A DNA stretch of 64,000 bases from JAYKJB01 sp035284745 [NCBI: Candidatus Sericytochromatia bacterium]. GTDB taxonomy: Bacteria > Cyanobacteriota > Sericytochromatia > S15B-MN24. Shown here piece after piece: positions 26,752 through 36,268 of the stretch. Location: the NCBI GenBank assembly GCA_035284745.1, contig JAYKIL010000006.1:3020-67019 (forward strand), read 5' to 3'. How positions within the stretch are numbered: the first letter of the stretch is position 1; each line of letters starts with the position of its first letter. Below the pieces are notes generated by a model. The model saw nothing but the letters and a program-made list of their open reading frames with translations, did no database searches and was not told the origin of the DNA. The position numbers were made by a program, and so were the translations under genes.

Positions 26752-27156
26752 ATGAAAAATTTTATTGTGGTTCAAGAACACTTTCGCAAGCTACGCTGCG
26801 CGCACTGTCAACAATCATTCACGCCCGACGGGGTGAAGTTGTTGCGTGAAGAAAAAGATTATTGGGTGGTTCGGGTGCACTGCACGGCGTGTCAACAGCC
26901 TGCAGGGGTGGCCATCGTCGGGGTTGAGTACGAATCAGGCGAAGCCCCCTTGCCGGAACGTCCGAGTCGAGAAGCTGTGGGCGCTGGGGCCGCTCTGGGG
27001 AATCGGATTCGCGGGGTCTTCAGTTCTCGACGCGAAGAGGAAAAATTTTCCTCGATGACCCCCATCTCAACAGATGATGTCATCAATGCCCACGATTTTT
27101 TCTCATCATTGGGTTCGGACTGGATGAGGCATCTACCGCCAGGGAAGGGGCAGTAA
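26752..27156 (+). CDS. Zinc-ribbon protein
   Basis: 134 residues. Two Cys pairs (CAHC near residue 17 and CTAC near residue 44) form a probable zinc ribbon. A short linker is followed by the conserved-looking C-terminal helix ISTDDVINAHDFFSSLGSDW, a pattern also seen in small zinc-ribbon proteins of other phyla whose role is unknown. It is preceded by a purine-rich GGGAGAAG. It converges on rnj with a nine-base gap. Confidence 0.65.
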   Translation: MKNFIVVQEHFRKLRCAHCQQSFTPDGVKLLREEKDYWVVRVHCTACQQPAGVAIVGVEYESGEAPLPERPSREAVGAGAALGNRIRGVFSSRREEEKFSSMTPISTDDVINAHDFFSSLGSDWMRHLPPGKGQ

Positions 27157-27165
27157 TTCGGGTTC

Positions 27166-28860
27166 TCAATCAATCCGCTTGATAAACACCATTTGTGCGG
27201 GACGTTGTCCCGTGGTCTCGTAAAAGAACCGAGACGTAGCCTCTACGACCTGTCGCTCCAGACGCGACAGGTCGTAATTTTTTCGCGCATGGGCCTCATC
27301 CACCACCTCGACAATGCGTCGTTTGGCTTCATCAAGAAGGCGCATTCCCACATCATCGGGCGGAATGAAACCACGTGTCAGAATGTCTGGTCCATCTCGA
27401 AGCACCAATTCGGCGTCCACGGTAATTAAGGTCGCCACCACCCCATCATGTGCCAAGCGTTGACGCTCCCTCAGTTGAGACTGTCCGCGGGTAAAACGCA
27501 AACGACCATCCACTAAAACAGGTCCGACAGGCACTTGCGCGACCACGCATCCCGCGTCCTCGCGCAACTCCAGAACATCACCATTTCGCAGGATATAGAC
27601 CCCCTGAGGCGACACCCCTGAAGCCATAGCCAACTCGGCGTGCCGCGTCAAATGCCGAAGTTCTCCGTGGATCGGCACGAAATGACGCGGTCGAGTAAAG
27701 GCAAGCATCAGTTTCAACTCCTCCTCGCTCGCATGTCCTGACACGTGGGTTCCCAAGCGTGGGCTGTCATAAACAACCTGGGCACCGCGCTCATATAACT
27801 GATTGATGACGCGCGCAACCGCTTTTTCGTTGCCCGGAATCGGAATCGCGGAAATCAAAACGGTGTCACCGTGTTGAATTTGGAGACCCTTTTGCTCACC
27901 GGTCGCCAAACGCGACAGTCCGGCCATCGGTTCCCCTTGAGACCCCGTGGTGAGAACCACCAACTCTTCAGGAGGGACCGAATCCAAGGCGTCAAGGGCC
28001 ACAAATTGCTCGTGTTGCCAGGTCAAGTACCCCAATGCACGCGCCCGTTCAGAAACGTTCACCATCGAACGCCCCAACAGCGCAACGCGACGCCCATAAC
28101 GTTTGGCCGCATCAAAAACCTGTTGGACACGGTGAATATTGCTCGCAAAGGTGGTGATGATCAAGCGACCGGAGGTTTGGGCAAACACGCGGTCCAGGGC
28201 AGGCCCAACAGCCGCCTCAGAGGCCGTGAAGCCTGGACGGGTTGCATTGGTCGAGTCACTCATTAAAAGAAAACAGCCACGTTCCCCGAGTGAAGTCAGG
28301 GCGTGATAATCCGTACGCTGGCCGTCGATGGGGGTTGGATCAAATTTAAAGTCACCCGAATAAAGCACCACACCCAAAGGGGTATCGACAGCAATGGCCA
28401 CGGCATCCGGAATTGAGTGGGCCACCCTGATCAACTGAACATCCAAATGTCCCGCGCGAACGTGCGCGCCCGCCTCCACACGACAGAGTTGAACGCGCCC
28501 AAGCAGGCCATGCTCAGACAGTTTTCCTTCGATAAGGCTCAGGGTTAAGGGGGTGGCGTAAACGGGAACGGGGAGGCGTTCCAGCAAAAAGGGCAAGCCG
28601 CCTATGTGATCCTCGTGCCCGTGACTTATAAAAATGCCGCGAACCAGATCCGCGTGAGACTCCAAATACGCGTAGTCGGGAAGGACGTAGTCAATGCCAG
28701 GCATATCATCGTTCGGAAACGCGAAGCCGCAATCGAAGACGACAATGTCATCGCCTACGCGCAAACACCAGGTATTCTTGCCAATTTCACCCAAGCCACC
28801 CAGTGGGATAACTTGGACAGCGCCTGCAATGGGCGAAGGATGACGAAAATTTTCGCTCAC
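27166..28860 (-). CDS. rnj: Ribonuclease J
   Basis: A metallo-beta-lactamase/beta-CASP nuclease with endo- and 5'-exonuclease activity in mRNA and rRNA processing. The zinc motif HGHEDHIGGLPFLLERL, the N-terminal IPLGGLGEIGKN, LYSGDFKFDPTP and the beta-CASP block TTGSQGEP are all present. 564 residues is the normal length. GTG 28860 overlaps the end of dapA by four bases (GTGA), so translation is coupled. This is the last gene of the long minus-strand block. Confidence 0.95.
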   Translation of the reverse strand: MSENFRHPSPIAGAVQVIPLGGLGEIGKNTWCLRVGDDIVVFDCGFAFPNDDMPGIDYVLPDYAYLESHADLVRGIFISHGHEDHIGGLPFLLERLPVPVYATPLTLSLIEGKLSEHGLLGRVQLCRVEAGAHVRAGHLDVQLIRVAHSIPDAVAIAVDTPLGVVLYSGDFKFDPTPIDGQRTDYHALTSLGERGCFLLMSDSTNATRPGFTASEAAVGPALDRVFAQTSGRLIITTFASNIHRVQQVFDAAKRYGRRVALLGRSMVNVSERARALGYLTWQHEQFVALDALDSVPPEELVVLTTGSQGEPMAGLSRLATGEQKGLQIQHGDTVLISAIPIPGNEKAVARVINQLYERGAQVVYDSPRLGTHVSGHASEEELKLMLAFTRPRHFVPIHGELRHLTRHAELAMASGVSPQGVYILRNGDVLELREDAGCVVAQVPVGPVLVDGRLRFTRGQSQLRERQRLAHDGVVATLITVDAELVLRDGPDILTRGFIPPDDVGMRLLDEAKRRIVEVVDEAHARKNYDLSRLERQVVEATSRFFYETTGQRPAQMVFIKRID

Positions 28861-29753
28861 GAACCCACCCGAAGGTCGAATCCCTCCAAGACCTCATCGA
28901 GTGTTTTCTGAGCCAGTGGGGTGCACGAAAGCAACGGCAATCTGACCCCTCCCACTGGGAAACCCATTTGTGCCAACGCATATTTGGTGGGTGCCGGACT
29001 CGGGGCACAGAACAAAGCCTTGCTGAGACGGTATGTTTGCTCATGCAAACGGCGCGCCTCCAGAAAATCACCCCGTTCCCAGGCGTCAAGCATCCTGCGA
29101 ATGACGGGCCCCACGACGTGTGAAGCCACGCTGATCACGCCATAAGCCCCAACAGACAAATAGGGCAGTGTCAAGGGGTCATCGCCACTCCAAATCACAA
29201 ATTCCGGCCCAGCCGCCAGCCGATACGCCGTCACAAGATCCAAATTTCCACTGGAGTCTTTCACTCCAATGATGTTTGGCACACGCGCAAGTTCCGCCAT
29301 GGTATCGGCTTCAATATTGACCCCCGTCCGGCCCGGGTGATTATACAAAATGACAGGCAAGGTCGTCGCCTGGGCGATGGCCGAAAAATGCGCGAGAAGC
29401 CCCTGTTGGTCAGGCTTATTGTAATAGGGTGAAACGACCAAAATCGCATCAGCACCTGCCTCTTCAGCAGCCAGCGAGAGCTTCACGGCCGCCGCCGTAT
29501 CATTCGTCCCCGTCCCTGCGATGACGGTTCCCTTGCCCGAAACGGCATGAACGACGGCGCGGAACAGTTCCACTTTTTCGCCATCGGAGAGTGTCGGGCT
29601 CTCCCCGGTGGTGCCACTCACCACAACACCATCCGAGCCTTGGGTCAACAGGCGTTGAGCCAACTGCCCCGCCCGCTCAAGATCAACGCGACCGGCCGTA
29701 TTCATGGGGGTGACCATCGCAGTTAAGAGGCGCGCGGACTCCAAGAATTTCAT
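28857..29753 (-). CDS. dapA: 4-hydroxy-tetrahydrodipicolinate synthase
   Basis: Condenses pyruvate with aspartate semialdehyde in lysine/diaminopimelate synthesis. The motifs SGTTGESPTLSDGEK, YNHPGRTG (catalytic Tyr) and GVKDSSG (Schiff-base Lys) are clear. The ATG at 29753 (GGAG nine bases upstream) is used instead of a longer frame. It lies 40 bases after asd and four bases into rnj. Confidence 0.95.
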   Translation of the reverse strand: MKFLESARLLTAMVTPMNTAGRVDLERAGQLAQRLLTQGSDGVVVSGTTGESPTLSDGEKVELFRAVVHAVSGKGTVIAGTGTNDTAAAVKLSLAAEEAGADAILVVSPYYNKPDQQGLLAHFSAIAQATTLPVILYNHPGRTGVNIEADTMAELARVPNIIGVKDSSGNLDLVTAYRLAAGPEFVIWSGDDPLTLPYLSVGAYGVISVASHVVGPVIRRMLDAWERGDFLEARRLHEQTYRLSKALFCAPSPAPTKYALAQMGFPVGGVRLPLLSCTPLAQKTLDEVLEGFDLRVGS

Positions 29754-29793
29754 GACCCGAGACTCCTTCAAACACAAAATTGCCAAGCCGACG

Positions 29794-30828
29794 TCACGAC
29801 ACCGTGACACAAGGCCTGATAAGGCCCCGCGCGTGCATTGTTTCCGCGATCTGCACCGCGTTCAAGGCAGCACCCTTGCGCAAATTATCCGAAACCAACC
29901 AGAGGTTCAGGCCGTGAGGATGCGATATGTCCGCCCGAATACGGCCCACATAGGTGTCATCCATTCCCGCAACATCCACTGGGAAAGGATATTCAAAACA
30001 TTTTGGGTCATCCTGTATTGTTATCCCAGGCGCCCGCCGCAAGGTTTCAACGGCGCTCTCCACTGAAACCGGGTGTGCAAATTCGATATTCACACTTTCA
30101 CTGTGACACACCAAGACAGGCACACGAACCGCGGTAGCCGTCACGCGCAAGGTGGGGTCTTCCAAGATTTTCCGGCTTTCATTCGTCACCTTCAATTCTT
30201 CTTTTGTGTAGCCATTTTCCGTGAAACTGTCTATCGCAGGAATAAGATTGAATGCAATCGGGTGACGCAAGTGTTGAGGCATCGGGACACCCCCCGCCAG
30301 GACATCAGCGGTTTGCGCCCGCAACTCATCCATCGCCTCTTTGCCGGCCCCGGAAACAGACTGATACGTAGAGACCACGACCCTTTCGATGGGGGCCAAC
30401 TGACGCAGGGCGTGCAATACGACCACCAGTGGAGCGGTCGAGCAATTCGGATTGGCGATCAAACCCTGGTGGTTATCCAGTGCATGGGGATTCACCTCTG
30501 GAACAACCAACGGAACATCTGGGCGCATCCGAAAGACACTGGTGTTATCGATCATGACACAGCCCGAGGCCAGTATTGCGGGGGCCCAGGCCTCAGATAT
30601 TTCCCCGCCGGCAGAACTCAGAACAATGTCGACCTCACCGAAAACATCAGGCGAAGCAGCCTGAACCGCCCACGACTGGTCACCGTGCGTTATCACCTGT
30701 CCTGCTGAGCGTTCCGAGGCAAGAAGTACAAGGCTCTGAAGCGGAAAATTCCGTGCAATCAACGTCTTCAGCATTTCGCGCCCAACGGCCCCCGTTGCGC
30801 CGAGAATGGCAACACGATAACCAGACAC
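29794..30828 (-). CDS. asd: Aspartate-semialdehyde dehydrogenase
   Basis: NADPH-dependent reduction of aspartyl phosphate. It has the N-terminal ILGATGAVGREML loop, the catalytic Cys in NPNCSTAPLVV, and the active-site block RVPVLVCHSESVN containing the conserved His. 344 residues is typical. The start is GTG with GGAG eight bases upstream. It lies between dapB (33-base gap) and dapA, consistent with a lysine/peptidoglycan precursor operon. Confidence 0.95.
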   Translation of the reverse strand: MSGYRVAILGATGAVGREMLKTLIARNFPLQSLVLLASERSAGQVITHGDQSWAVQAASPDVFGEVDIVLSSAGGEISEAWAPAILASGCVMIDNTSVFRMRPDVPLVVPEVNPHALDNHQGLIANPNCSTAPLVVVLHALRQLAPIERVVVSTYQSVSGAGKEAMDELRAQTADVLAGGVPMPQHLRHPIAFNLIPAIDSFTENGYTKEELKVTNESRKILEDPTLRVTATAVRVPVLVCHSESVNIEFAHPVSVESAVETLRRAPGITIQDDPKCFEYPFPVDVAGMDDTYVGRIRADISHPHGLNLWLVSDNLRKGAALNAVQIAETMHARGLIRPCVTVS

Positions 30829-30861
30829 CCCTTTTGTCTCCTTTCATCACGTGGTGCGAAA

Positions 30862-31674
30862 TCAAAAAACGGATTCCAAACCCACTAAAAACCCGCGAAG
30901 ATCAACAATCTTACGAACGGCGAGCAAGACCCCCGGCATATAGCAACTCCGATCAAACGCATCGTGGCGCAGGGTCAAAAGTTGCCCCTCAGAACCGAAC
31001 AAAACCTCTTGATGAGCGAGCAAGCCTGGCAAACGAACACTGTGAATTCGAACCCCATCTTTTTCAGCTCCTCGGGCCCCGGGCAACAGTTCCTGACCCT
31101 GAACACAAGGATCGGAAAATTGGGGGCGAACCGACAAAAGCTCCGAAACCGTTTGCAGACTGGTCCCGGACGGAGCATCACGCTTCTTGTCATGATGCAG
31201 TTCTAGCACCTCTGCGTGCTCAAAATATCGAGCGGCCTCGCGAGCAAAGCGCATCATCAATACAGCACCCAAAGCAAAATTAGAGGCCAGCAAGGCCGAT
31301 AGCTGAGACGTCTCGGTGAAGGCTCGCAAACGATCGATTTCCGATTCATTTAAACCACTGGTTCCAATGACGGGTCGAACGCCGGAGCGAAGCGCCTGCT
31401 CAGCGATTCCAGCCGCCGCATCCGGTCGAGTGAAGTCAACCAACACGTCCGGACAGGTCTTCGCCAGCGTCGTCGCAAGATCGTCCGTAACCGGCAGGCC
31501 CAGTGCCCCTATCCCCGCAATTTCACCGACATCACAACCCGCATGTCTTGGTGAAATCGCAGCAACCAAATGAATATCTGGCGCCCGTTGAAGCGCACGG
31601 ACCAGATGCTGCCCCATCTGGCCGCCAGGCCCTGTGATGGCCAGCCGTATCGGCTTACTCGTCCGCAGCGTCAA
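30862..31674 (-). CDS. dapB: 4-hydroxy-tetrahydrodipicolinate reductase
   Basis: Reduces the DapA product with NAD(P)H. The N-terminal nucleotide loop GPGGQMGQHLVRAL and the family signature ELHHDKKRDAPSGT with catalytic His and Lys are visible. The TTG at 31674 overlaps the dut stop as TTGA, and GGGGGT lies seven bases upstream. The longer frame would start inside dut. About 270 residues, normal size. Confidence 0.93.
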   Translation of the reverse strand: MTLRTSKPIRLAITGPGGQMGQHLVRALQRAPDIHLVAAISPRHAGCDVGEIAGIGALGLPVTDDLATTLAKTCPDVLVDFTRPDAAAGIAEQALRSGVRPVIGTSGLNESEIDRLRAFTETSQLSALLASNFALGAVLMMRFAREAARYFEHAEVLELHHDKKRDAPSGTSLQTVSELLSVRPQFSDPCVQGQELLPGARGAEKDGVRIHSVRLPGLLAHQEVLFGSEGQLLTLRHDAFDRSCYMPGVLLAVRKIVDLRGFLVGLESVF

Positions 31675-32105
31675 CTGGAGACCCCCGAAGAACCCCAACC
31701 CTCCGTCCTTTCGGAGAGAGGTACATGATCCACCGCTTTAAACGACGCGTGAACATAGGGTTCTATACATAACTGAGCGATGCGATCACCCGGATGTACC
31801 ACGAAAGGCACTTCGCCAAAATTGTAGAGCAACACGCGTACTGGATGTCTGAATCCCTGGTCAATCAGGCCAGCCCCCACCTCAATGCCATATTTTAGAC
31901 TCAGACCCGAGCGCGAATGAAAGCGCCCCCGGTAGCCCGGCGGCAAATCCAAAACAAGGCCCGTTTCAACCAACGCGCGGCCGCCGGGAGGAATGGTCAC
32001 CGCTTCAACCGCCGTCACGTCCGCCGCCACGTCGCCGGGTTGTGAAACACGGGGCAAAGTCGCCTGCGGATGGGTCAATTGCACACAAAGAGTGAGGTCA
32101 GACAT
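31671..32105 (-). CDS. dut: Deoxyuridine 5'-triphosphate nucleotidohydrolase
   Basis: Hydrolyses dUTP to dUMP. Motifs in order: ADVTAVEAVTIPPG, RSGLSLKYGIEVG, GLIDQGF (motif 3 with catalytic Asp), GDRIAQLCIEP and the C-terminal arm RTEGWGSSG. 144 residues, trimeric type. It sits between the M16 peptidase gene (30-base gap) and dapB (four-base overlap). Confidence 0.95.
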   Translation of the reverse strand: MSDLTLCVQLTHPQATLPRVSQPGDVAADVTAVEAVTIPPGGRALVETGLVLDLPPGYRGRFHSRSGLSLKYGIEVGAGLIDQGFRHPVRVLLYNFGEVPFVVHPGDRIAQLCIEPYVHASFKAVDHVPLSERTEGWGSSGVSS

Positions 32106-32135
32106 AAAAATTGCGAAAGGCGCACGACACGACTG

Positions 32136-33410
32136 TCAGTGTAACATAACCTGCCGTGGCCATCGGCGAACAGGGCCGACCAAGGTGACGTGGGCATCGT
32201 TTGGTCGCAGCAAAGACTGCCCGAGGCCCCTCAAATCCTCCAGGCTGACAGCTTCCACCCGCAATAAGACCTCTTCGATCGGAATTTCCCGACCATAGTA
32301 AAGTTCATCTTGTGCCATTCGCATCATCCGATGCCTCGGGACCTCCATCGCCAGTTGAAGGCTGCCACGCATCTGTCGCTTGGCCTGCAGCAATTCATCT
32401 TCACTGACAGTCCCTCCCGCCACCTGGGCCAAAGAATCCTCAACGAGTGAAAGCACCTCGGGCAGGTTTCGAGGACTCATACCCGCAGAAACAGCAAATA
32501 CGCCACCCTCACGAAACATCGCCTCAAAAGTGCCGATCGCGTACACCAGTCCCCGTTTTTCGCGGACCTCTTGGAACAATCGACTGCTCATGCCCCCGCC
32601 CAGAATGCTGTTCAGTAAGGTCATCGCATAGCGGCGTTCGTCAGTCGCCGGAACCCCCGGTGTCAACAGCATCATTTGAATCTGCTCAATATCTCGGAAC
32701 CTCAGGCGCCGGCCCGGATGGAAGACCGGAGCCGTCATGGGCTGCCGTGGGCTCGCGGCGGGCAGATCACCCAGTGTGGAGTGCAATTGCGCCAGCACAG
32801 CGTTCGCGTCAAATTTTCCGGCCACAGCCACTAACAGATTATTGGCAGCGTAATGGTTAAACATAAAGTCTTTTAACCGTCGCCGAGACAAGCGCCGGAC
32901 ACTTTGCAACGTTCCGGTCACCGGACGAGCCAAGGGATGGTCCTGCCAAGCATTCGCGTAGGCCAGTTCGTGAACGAGATCGTCCGGGGTATCCGCGTAC
33001 ATCTTGATTTCTTCGCAAACCACCGCTTTTTCACGCAAAATTTCTTGCGAGTCCAACAAAGAATTCCGCAGCATGTCAGAGAGAACATCAATGGCCTCGG
33101 GCAACTCCGAAGCCAGAACCCTGGCGTGAAAACAGGTGCTTTCCTTGTCAGTAAATGCGTTTAACGACCCGCCCGACACCTCCAAACTCTGGGCGATCGC
33201 AAGCGCACTGCGTCGGGGAGTTCCTTTAAAAAGCATATGTTCAAGAAAATGACACGCGCCCGCGAGTTCTAACGGTTCGTCCCGACTGCCCACGTCCACC
33301 CAAAATCCGAGGGCAGCAGACTGCGCGTGCGGCATTTCATCGAGCAGAACCCTGACACCATTGGGCAATGTCACTTTGGTGACAGGCTTCGTATTTGAAT
33401 CGATATCCAT
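32136..33410 (-). CDS. M16-family zinc peptidase
   Basis: The inverted zinc motif HFLEHMLFKGT (HxxEH) with the downstream Glu in CEEIKMYAD marks an active processing-protease-like domain. The C-terminal half is the usual inactive partner domain (GMSSRLFQEVREKRGLVYA). At 424 residues it fits the Bacillus MlpA/YmxG class, which also follows pnp in Bacillus. No signal peptide, so cytoplasmic. It heads the dut-dapB-asd-dapA-rnj series, about 106 bases after pnp and behind a terminator. Confidence 0.93.
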   Translation of the reverse strand: MDIDSNTKPVTKVTLPNGVRVLLDEMPHAQSAALGFWVDVGSRDEPLELAGACHFLEHMLFKGTPRRSALAIAQSLEVSGGSLNAFTDKESTCFHARVLASELPEAIDVLSDMLRNSLLDSQEILREKAVVCEEIKMYADTPDDLVHELAYANAWQDHPLARPVTGTLQSVRRLSRRRLKDFMFNHYAANNLLVAVAGKFDANAVLAQLHSTLGDLPAASPRQPMTAPVFHPGRRLRFRDIEQIQMMLLTPGVPATDERRYAMTLLNSILGGGMSSRLFQEVREKRGLVYAIGTFEAMFREGGVFAVSAGMSPRNLPEVLSLVEDSLAQVAGGTVSEDELLQAKRQMRGSLQLAMEVPRHRMMRMAQDELYYGREIPIEEVLLRVEAVSLEDLRGLGQSLLRPNDAHVTLVGPVRRWPRQVMLH

Positions 33411-33423
33411 AAACTTCTTTTTT

Positions 33424-33462
33424 AGAAAGAACAGGGCTCCGATGAAAGCATCCGGAGCCCTG
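33424..33462 (-). terminator. Rho-independent terminator downstream of pnp
   Basis: On the minus strand CAGGGCTCCG pairs with CGGAGCCCTG (perfect 10-base stem, 11-base loop), followed by TTCTTTCT. It lies about 55 bases after the pnp stop and just before the M16 gene. Confidence 0.85.
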
Positions 33463-33516
33463 TAGACACCCTACACTGTGCTCAGGCCCGCCGTTCAGGC
33501 AGGTCCGCGCGCAGTT

Positions 33517-35691
33517 TTAAACCTGCAGCTGAACGGTGGCAGCTTCTTCGGGCGTAACACCCTTGCGCGTGAGATTGACCCGACCCTGTGGATCGATTTC
33601 GACCACTTTCACGACAATCTCATCGCCAATGTTCACCTCGTCCTCCACCTTGGCGACACGGTGAGCGGCGAGTTGAGAAATATGGACCAGACCGTCTTTG
33701 CCCGGGAAGAGTTCCACGAAGGCGCCAAAGTTGAGGATTCGGACCACTTTCCCCAGATAGATGCCGCCCGGCTCTACTTCCCTGGTATGCTTCTCCACCC
33801 ATTGACGGGCCTTCAGCATCGAAGCAGGCTCACTCGACATGATGGTCACCAAACCTGTGTCATCGATGTCAATTTTGGCTTGGGTTTCTTCAGTGATCTT
33901 CCGGATGTTCTTTCCGCCCGGGCCAATCAAAGTCCCGATGTACTCTGGGTTGATCTTGATCGTTGCCATTCTCGGCGCATACGGACTCATTTCCGCAGGC
34001 TGCGCAATGGCGGCATTCATCACGTCAAGGATCTCCAAGCGCCCCTTACGGGCTTGCTCCAGAGCCACTTGCATGACCTCGAGCTCAATGCCTGTGATCT
34101 TGATGTCCATCTGAAGCGCCGTAATGCCGGCATGGGTTCCGGTCACCTTAAAGTCCATATCCCCGAGGTGGTCCTCGATGCCTTGAATATCAGTCAGAAT
34201 GGCAAACCGCTCGCCTTCCTTGATCAAGCCCATCGCGACGCCCGCGACGGGACGCTTAAGCGGCACCCCACCATCAAGCATCGCCAGTGTGGATCCGCAC
34301 GTCGAAGCCATCGAGGAAGAACCATTGGACTCCAAGACCTCGGAGACCAGGCGGATGGTGTAAGGAAATTCCGCCGCGTCCGGAAGAACGGGTTTCAAGG
34401 CGCGTTCTGCGAGGGCACCGTGTCCAATTTCACGTCGTCCTGGCCCACGGTTGGGACGCACCTCTCCCACGGAGTAAGCGGGAAAGTTGTAATGGTGCAT
34501 GTAACGACGCGTCACTTCAGGATCGATCGTGTCGATTTTCTGAGCATCTCCGGGAGACCCCAACGTCAGAATGGTGCATACCTGGGTCTGGCCTCGCTGA
34601 AAAAGACCGGAGCCGTGAGCCCGTGGCACCAGATTGGTTTCAACATACATGGGCCGTATTTCATCCAAGCGCCGCCCGTCGACCCGAAGGCCTTTTTCCG
34701 TCACGAGTTTACGGAAGACGTCTTCTTCGAGATGTTCGACAGCTTTTTTAGCGTCCTTCGGGCTCGCCTGAACCAACTGCCCCACCGCATCGGTCTCGGG
34801 CAGAGCCATCATTTCTTCCACCAAAACTTTCTTCAGGTCATCCACACTGGATTGGCGAGCCAATTTATCCGGATTGCTCATCGCCTCGGTCATCCGCTTG
34901 GCGCCCGCCTTCTGAACGTACTTGGAAAGTTCCGCAGGCAAAGCGACAATCTGGACGTCTTGCTTCGGCTTACCGACAACACCTTGCATCTTGATCGTCC
35001 ACTCGCACAGCTTGCGAATAGCACTATGGGCCAGTTCCAACGCATCCAAAACTTCTGCTTCTGGGACTTCGTTCATTCCGGCCTCGACCATCATGACGGC
35101 GTCTTGGGTCCCGGCAACCACCAGATCCATGTCCGAATCGGCATCTTGCGTGTAAGTGGGGTTGAGAACCCACTTGCCCGCGACACGGCCCACGCGAACG
35201 CCCGCGAAAGGACCCGCAAAAGGAATGTCCGACAGAGTTAACGCGATGCCAGCGCCCAGGATGCCCAGTACATCAGGCTGATTTTCCTTGTCACTCGACA
35301 GGATCGTTGCTGTCACCTGAACGTCATTGCGATAGCCATCCGGGAACAACGGACGAATGCCCCGGTCAATCAGACGCGAATTTAGGATCGCGCTTTCAGA
35401 GGCCCGACCTTCACGACGCATGAAGCTTCCTGGGATGCGACCCACTGCATACATTTTTTGTTCAACGTCCACCAACAACGGGAAGAAATCGATGCCTTCC
35501 CGGGGAGAACGCGACGCGGTGACCGCAACAAGCACCATCGTACCGCCACACTGAACCGTCACAGCACAGTTGGCCTGCTTGGCTAGCTTCCCAATCTCAA
35601 TGACCAGTTCTTTGTCGCCCAGGTTCGTTTTGAAGACGTGTGCTTGGGGTCCGGTCATTGCGGGCGCTTTTTCTTTTTTCGTTGGGGACAT
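33517..35691 (-). CDS. pnp: Polyribonucleotide nucleotidyltransferase
   Basis: 724 residues: two RNase PH-like domains, then a KH domain (IGPGGKNIRKITEETQ) and an S1 domain (GKVVRILNFGAFVELFPGK). The second PH-like domain carries GLFQRGQTQV, RRYMHHYNFPAYSVGE and GRREIGHGALAERAL. It degrades mRNA 3' to 5' and joins degradosome-like complexes; RNase J is encoded in the same neighbourhood. The ATG at 35691 has a poor binding site and the N-terminus is slightly longer than usual, so an ATG at 35658 is possible. Confidence 0.97.
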   Translation of the reverse strand: MSPTKKEKAPAMTGPQAHVFKTNLGDKELVIEIGKLAKQANCAVTVQCGGTMVLVAVTASRSPREGIDFFPLLVDVEQKMYAVGRIPGSFMRREGRASESAILNSRLIDRGIRPLFPDGYRNDVQVTATILSSDKENQPDVLGILGAGIALTLSDIPFAGPFAGVRVGRVAGKWVLNPTYTQDADSDMDLVVAGTQDAVMMVEAGMNEVPEAEVLDALELAHSAIRKLCEWTIKMQGVVGKPKQDVQIVALPAELSKYVQKAGAKRMTEAMSNPDKLARQSSVDDLKKVLVEEMMALPETDAVGQLVQASPKDAKKAVEHLEEDVFRKLVTEKGLRVDGRRLDEIRPMYVETNLVPRAHGSGLFQRGQTQVCTILTLGSPGDAQKIDTIDPEVTRRYMHHYNFPAYSVGEVRPNRGPGRREIGHGALAERALKPVLPDAAEFPYTIRLVSEVLESNGSSSMASTCGSTLAMLDGGVPLKRPVAGVAMGLIKEGERFAILTDIQGIEDHLGDMDFKVTGTHAGITALQMDIKITGIELEVMQVALEQARKGRLEILDVMNAAIAQPAEMSPYAPRMATIKINPEYIGTLIGPGGKNIRKITEETQAKIDIDDTGLVTIMSSEPASMLKARQWVEKHTREVEPGGIYLGKVVRILNFGAFVELFPGKDGLVHISQLAAHRVAKVEDEVNIGDEIVVKVVEIDPQGRVNLTRKGVTPEEAATVQLQV

Positions 35692-35750
35692 GCGTTTTTA
35701 CTACTGCCTTCCTTCTCACGGCGGAACCTTTCCGCCCTTCAACACTTTGC

Positions 35751-35780
35751 AAAAATGAAGGCGGGGATCGGCCCCGCCTT
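35751..35780 (-). terminator. Terminator between rpsO and pnp
   Basis: On the minus strand AAGGCGGGG pairs with CCCCGCCTT (nine bases, five-base loop), followed by CATTTTT. It lies ten bases after the rpsO stop, so transcription into pnp would need read-through or a second promoter. Confidence 0.88.
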
Positions 35781-35789
35781 CGCGACAAT

Positions 35790-36056
35790 TTACTTCCGCA
35801 AGCCTAATTTCTCAATGATGGCACGGTAACGGGCCACGTCGGTCTTGTGAAGGTAATTCAAAAGGCGACGACGACGACCGACCATCTTGAGCAGACCGCG
35901 ACGGGTCGAAAAGTCTTTCTTGTTCGCGTTCAAGTGCAGGGTCAATGCCTTGATGCGTTCCGTCAACAATGCGACCTGAACCTCGGGCGAGCCAGTATCT
36001 GTCTCGCTGGCGCGATGCGCCGCAATCAATTCCGCTTTTTTCTCTTTGGTGATCAC
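35790..36056 (-). CDS. rpsO: 30S ribosomal protein S15
   Basis: 88 residues from GTG 36056 (AGGAGA six bases upstream), exactly the usual size. The longer frame from 36137 is excluded by that binding site. Family motifs: [38 protein letters not shown] and [10 protein letters not shown]15 binds 16S rRNA early in 30S assembly. By family knowledge it often represses its own mRNA through the leader; the leader here is about 110 bases if the predicted promoter is right. Confidence 0.97.
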   Translation of the reverse strand: MITKEKKAELIAAHRASETDTGSPEVQVALLTERIKALTLHLNANKKDFSTRRGLLKMVGRRRRLLNYLHKTDVARYRAIIEKLGLRK

Positions 36057-36172
36057 TTCTACTCTCCTCGACACGAGACGCCGCGCCAAACCCCTTGGAT
36101 CAGCCAAACGTCCGTCATTGGCGGTGGCGGCCGACATTTCTCGAAAAAAGACGGTCTCGCCAGAACAAACTC

Positions 36173-36202
36173 AGTGTACCATTGAACTCTGCCCAGTCAC
36201 AA
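36173..36202 (-). promoter_or_regulatory. Probable rpsO promoter
   Basis: On the minus strand TTGTGA (36197-36202) and TACACT (36173-36178) are separated by 18 bases, about 115 bases before the rpsO start. Confidence 0.45.
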
Positions 36203-36268
36203 TCACGACTTAACCCCGCTTGACGCACGCCACCCGTGGTACCTCCCGCGTAGAAGGTGAATTCCTAA

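Noticed and set aside
33478-35241. 587-codon plus-strand frame opposite pnp
   Set aside because: It lies wholly antisense to a certain pnp gene; its composition is the mirror of biased codon use and it matches no family.
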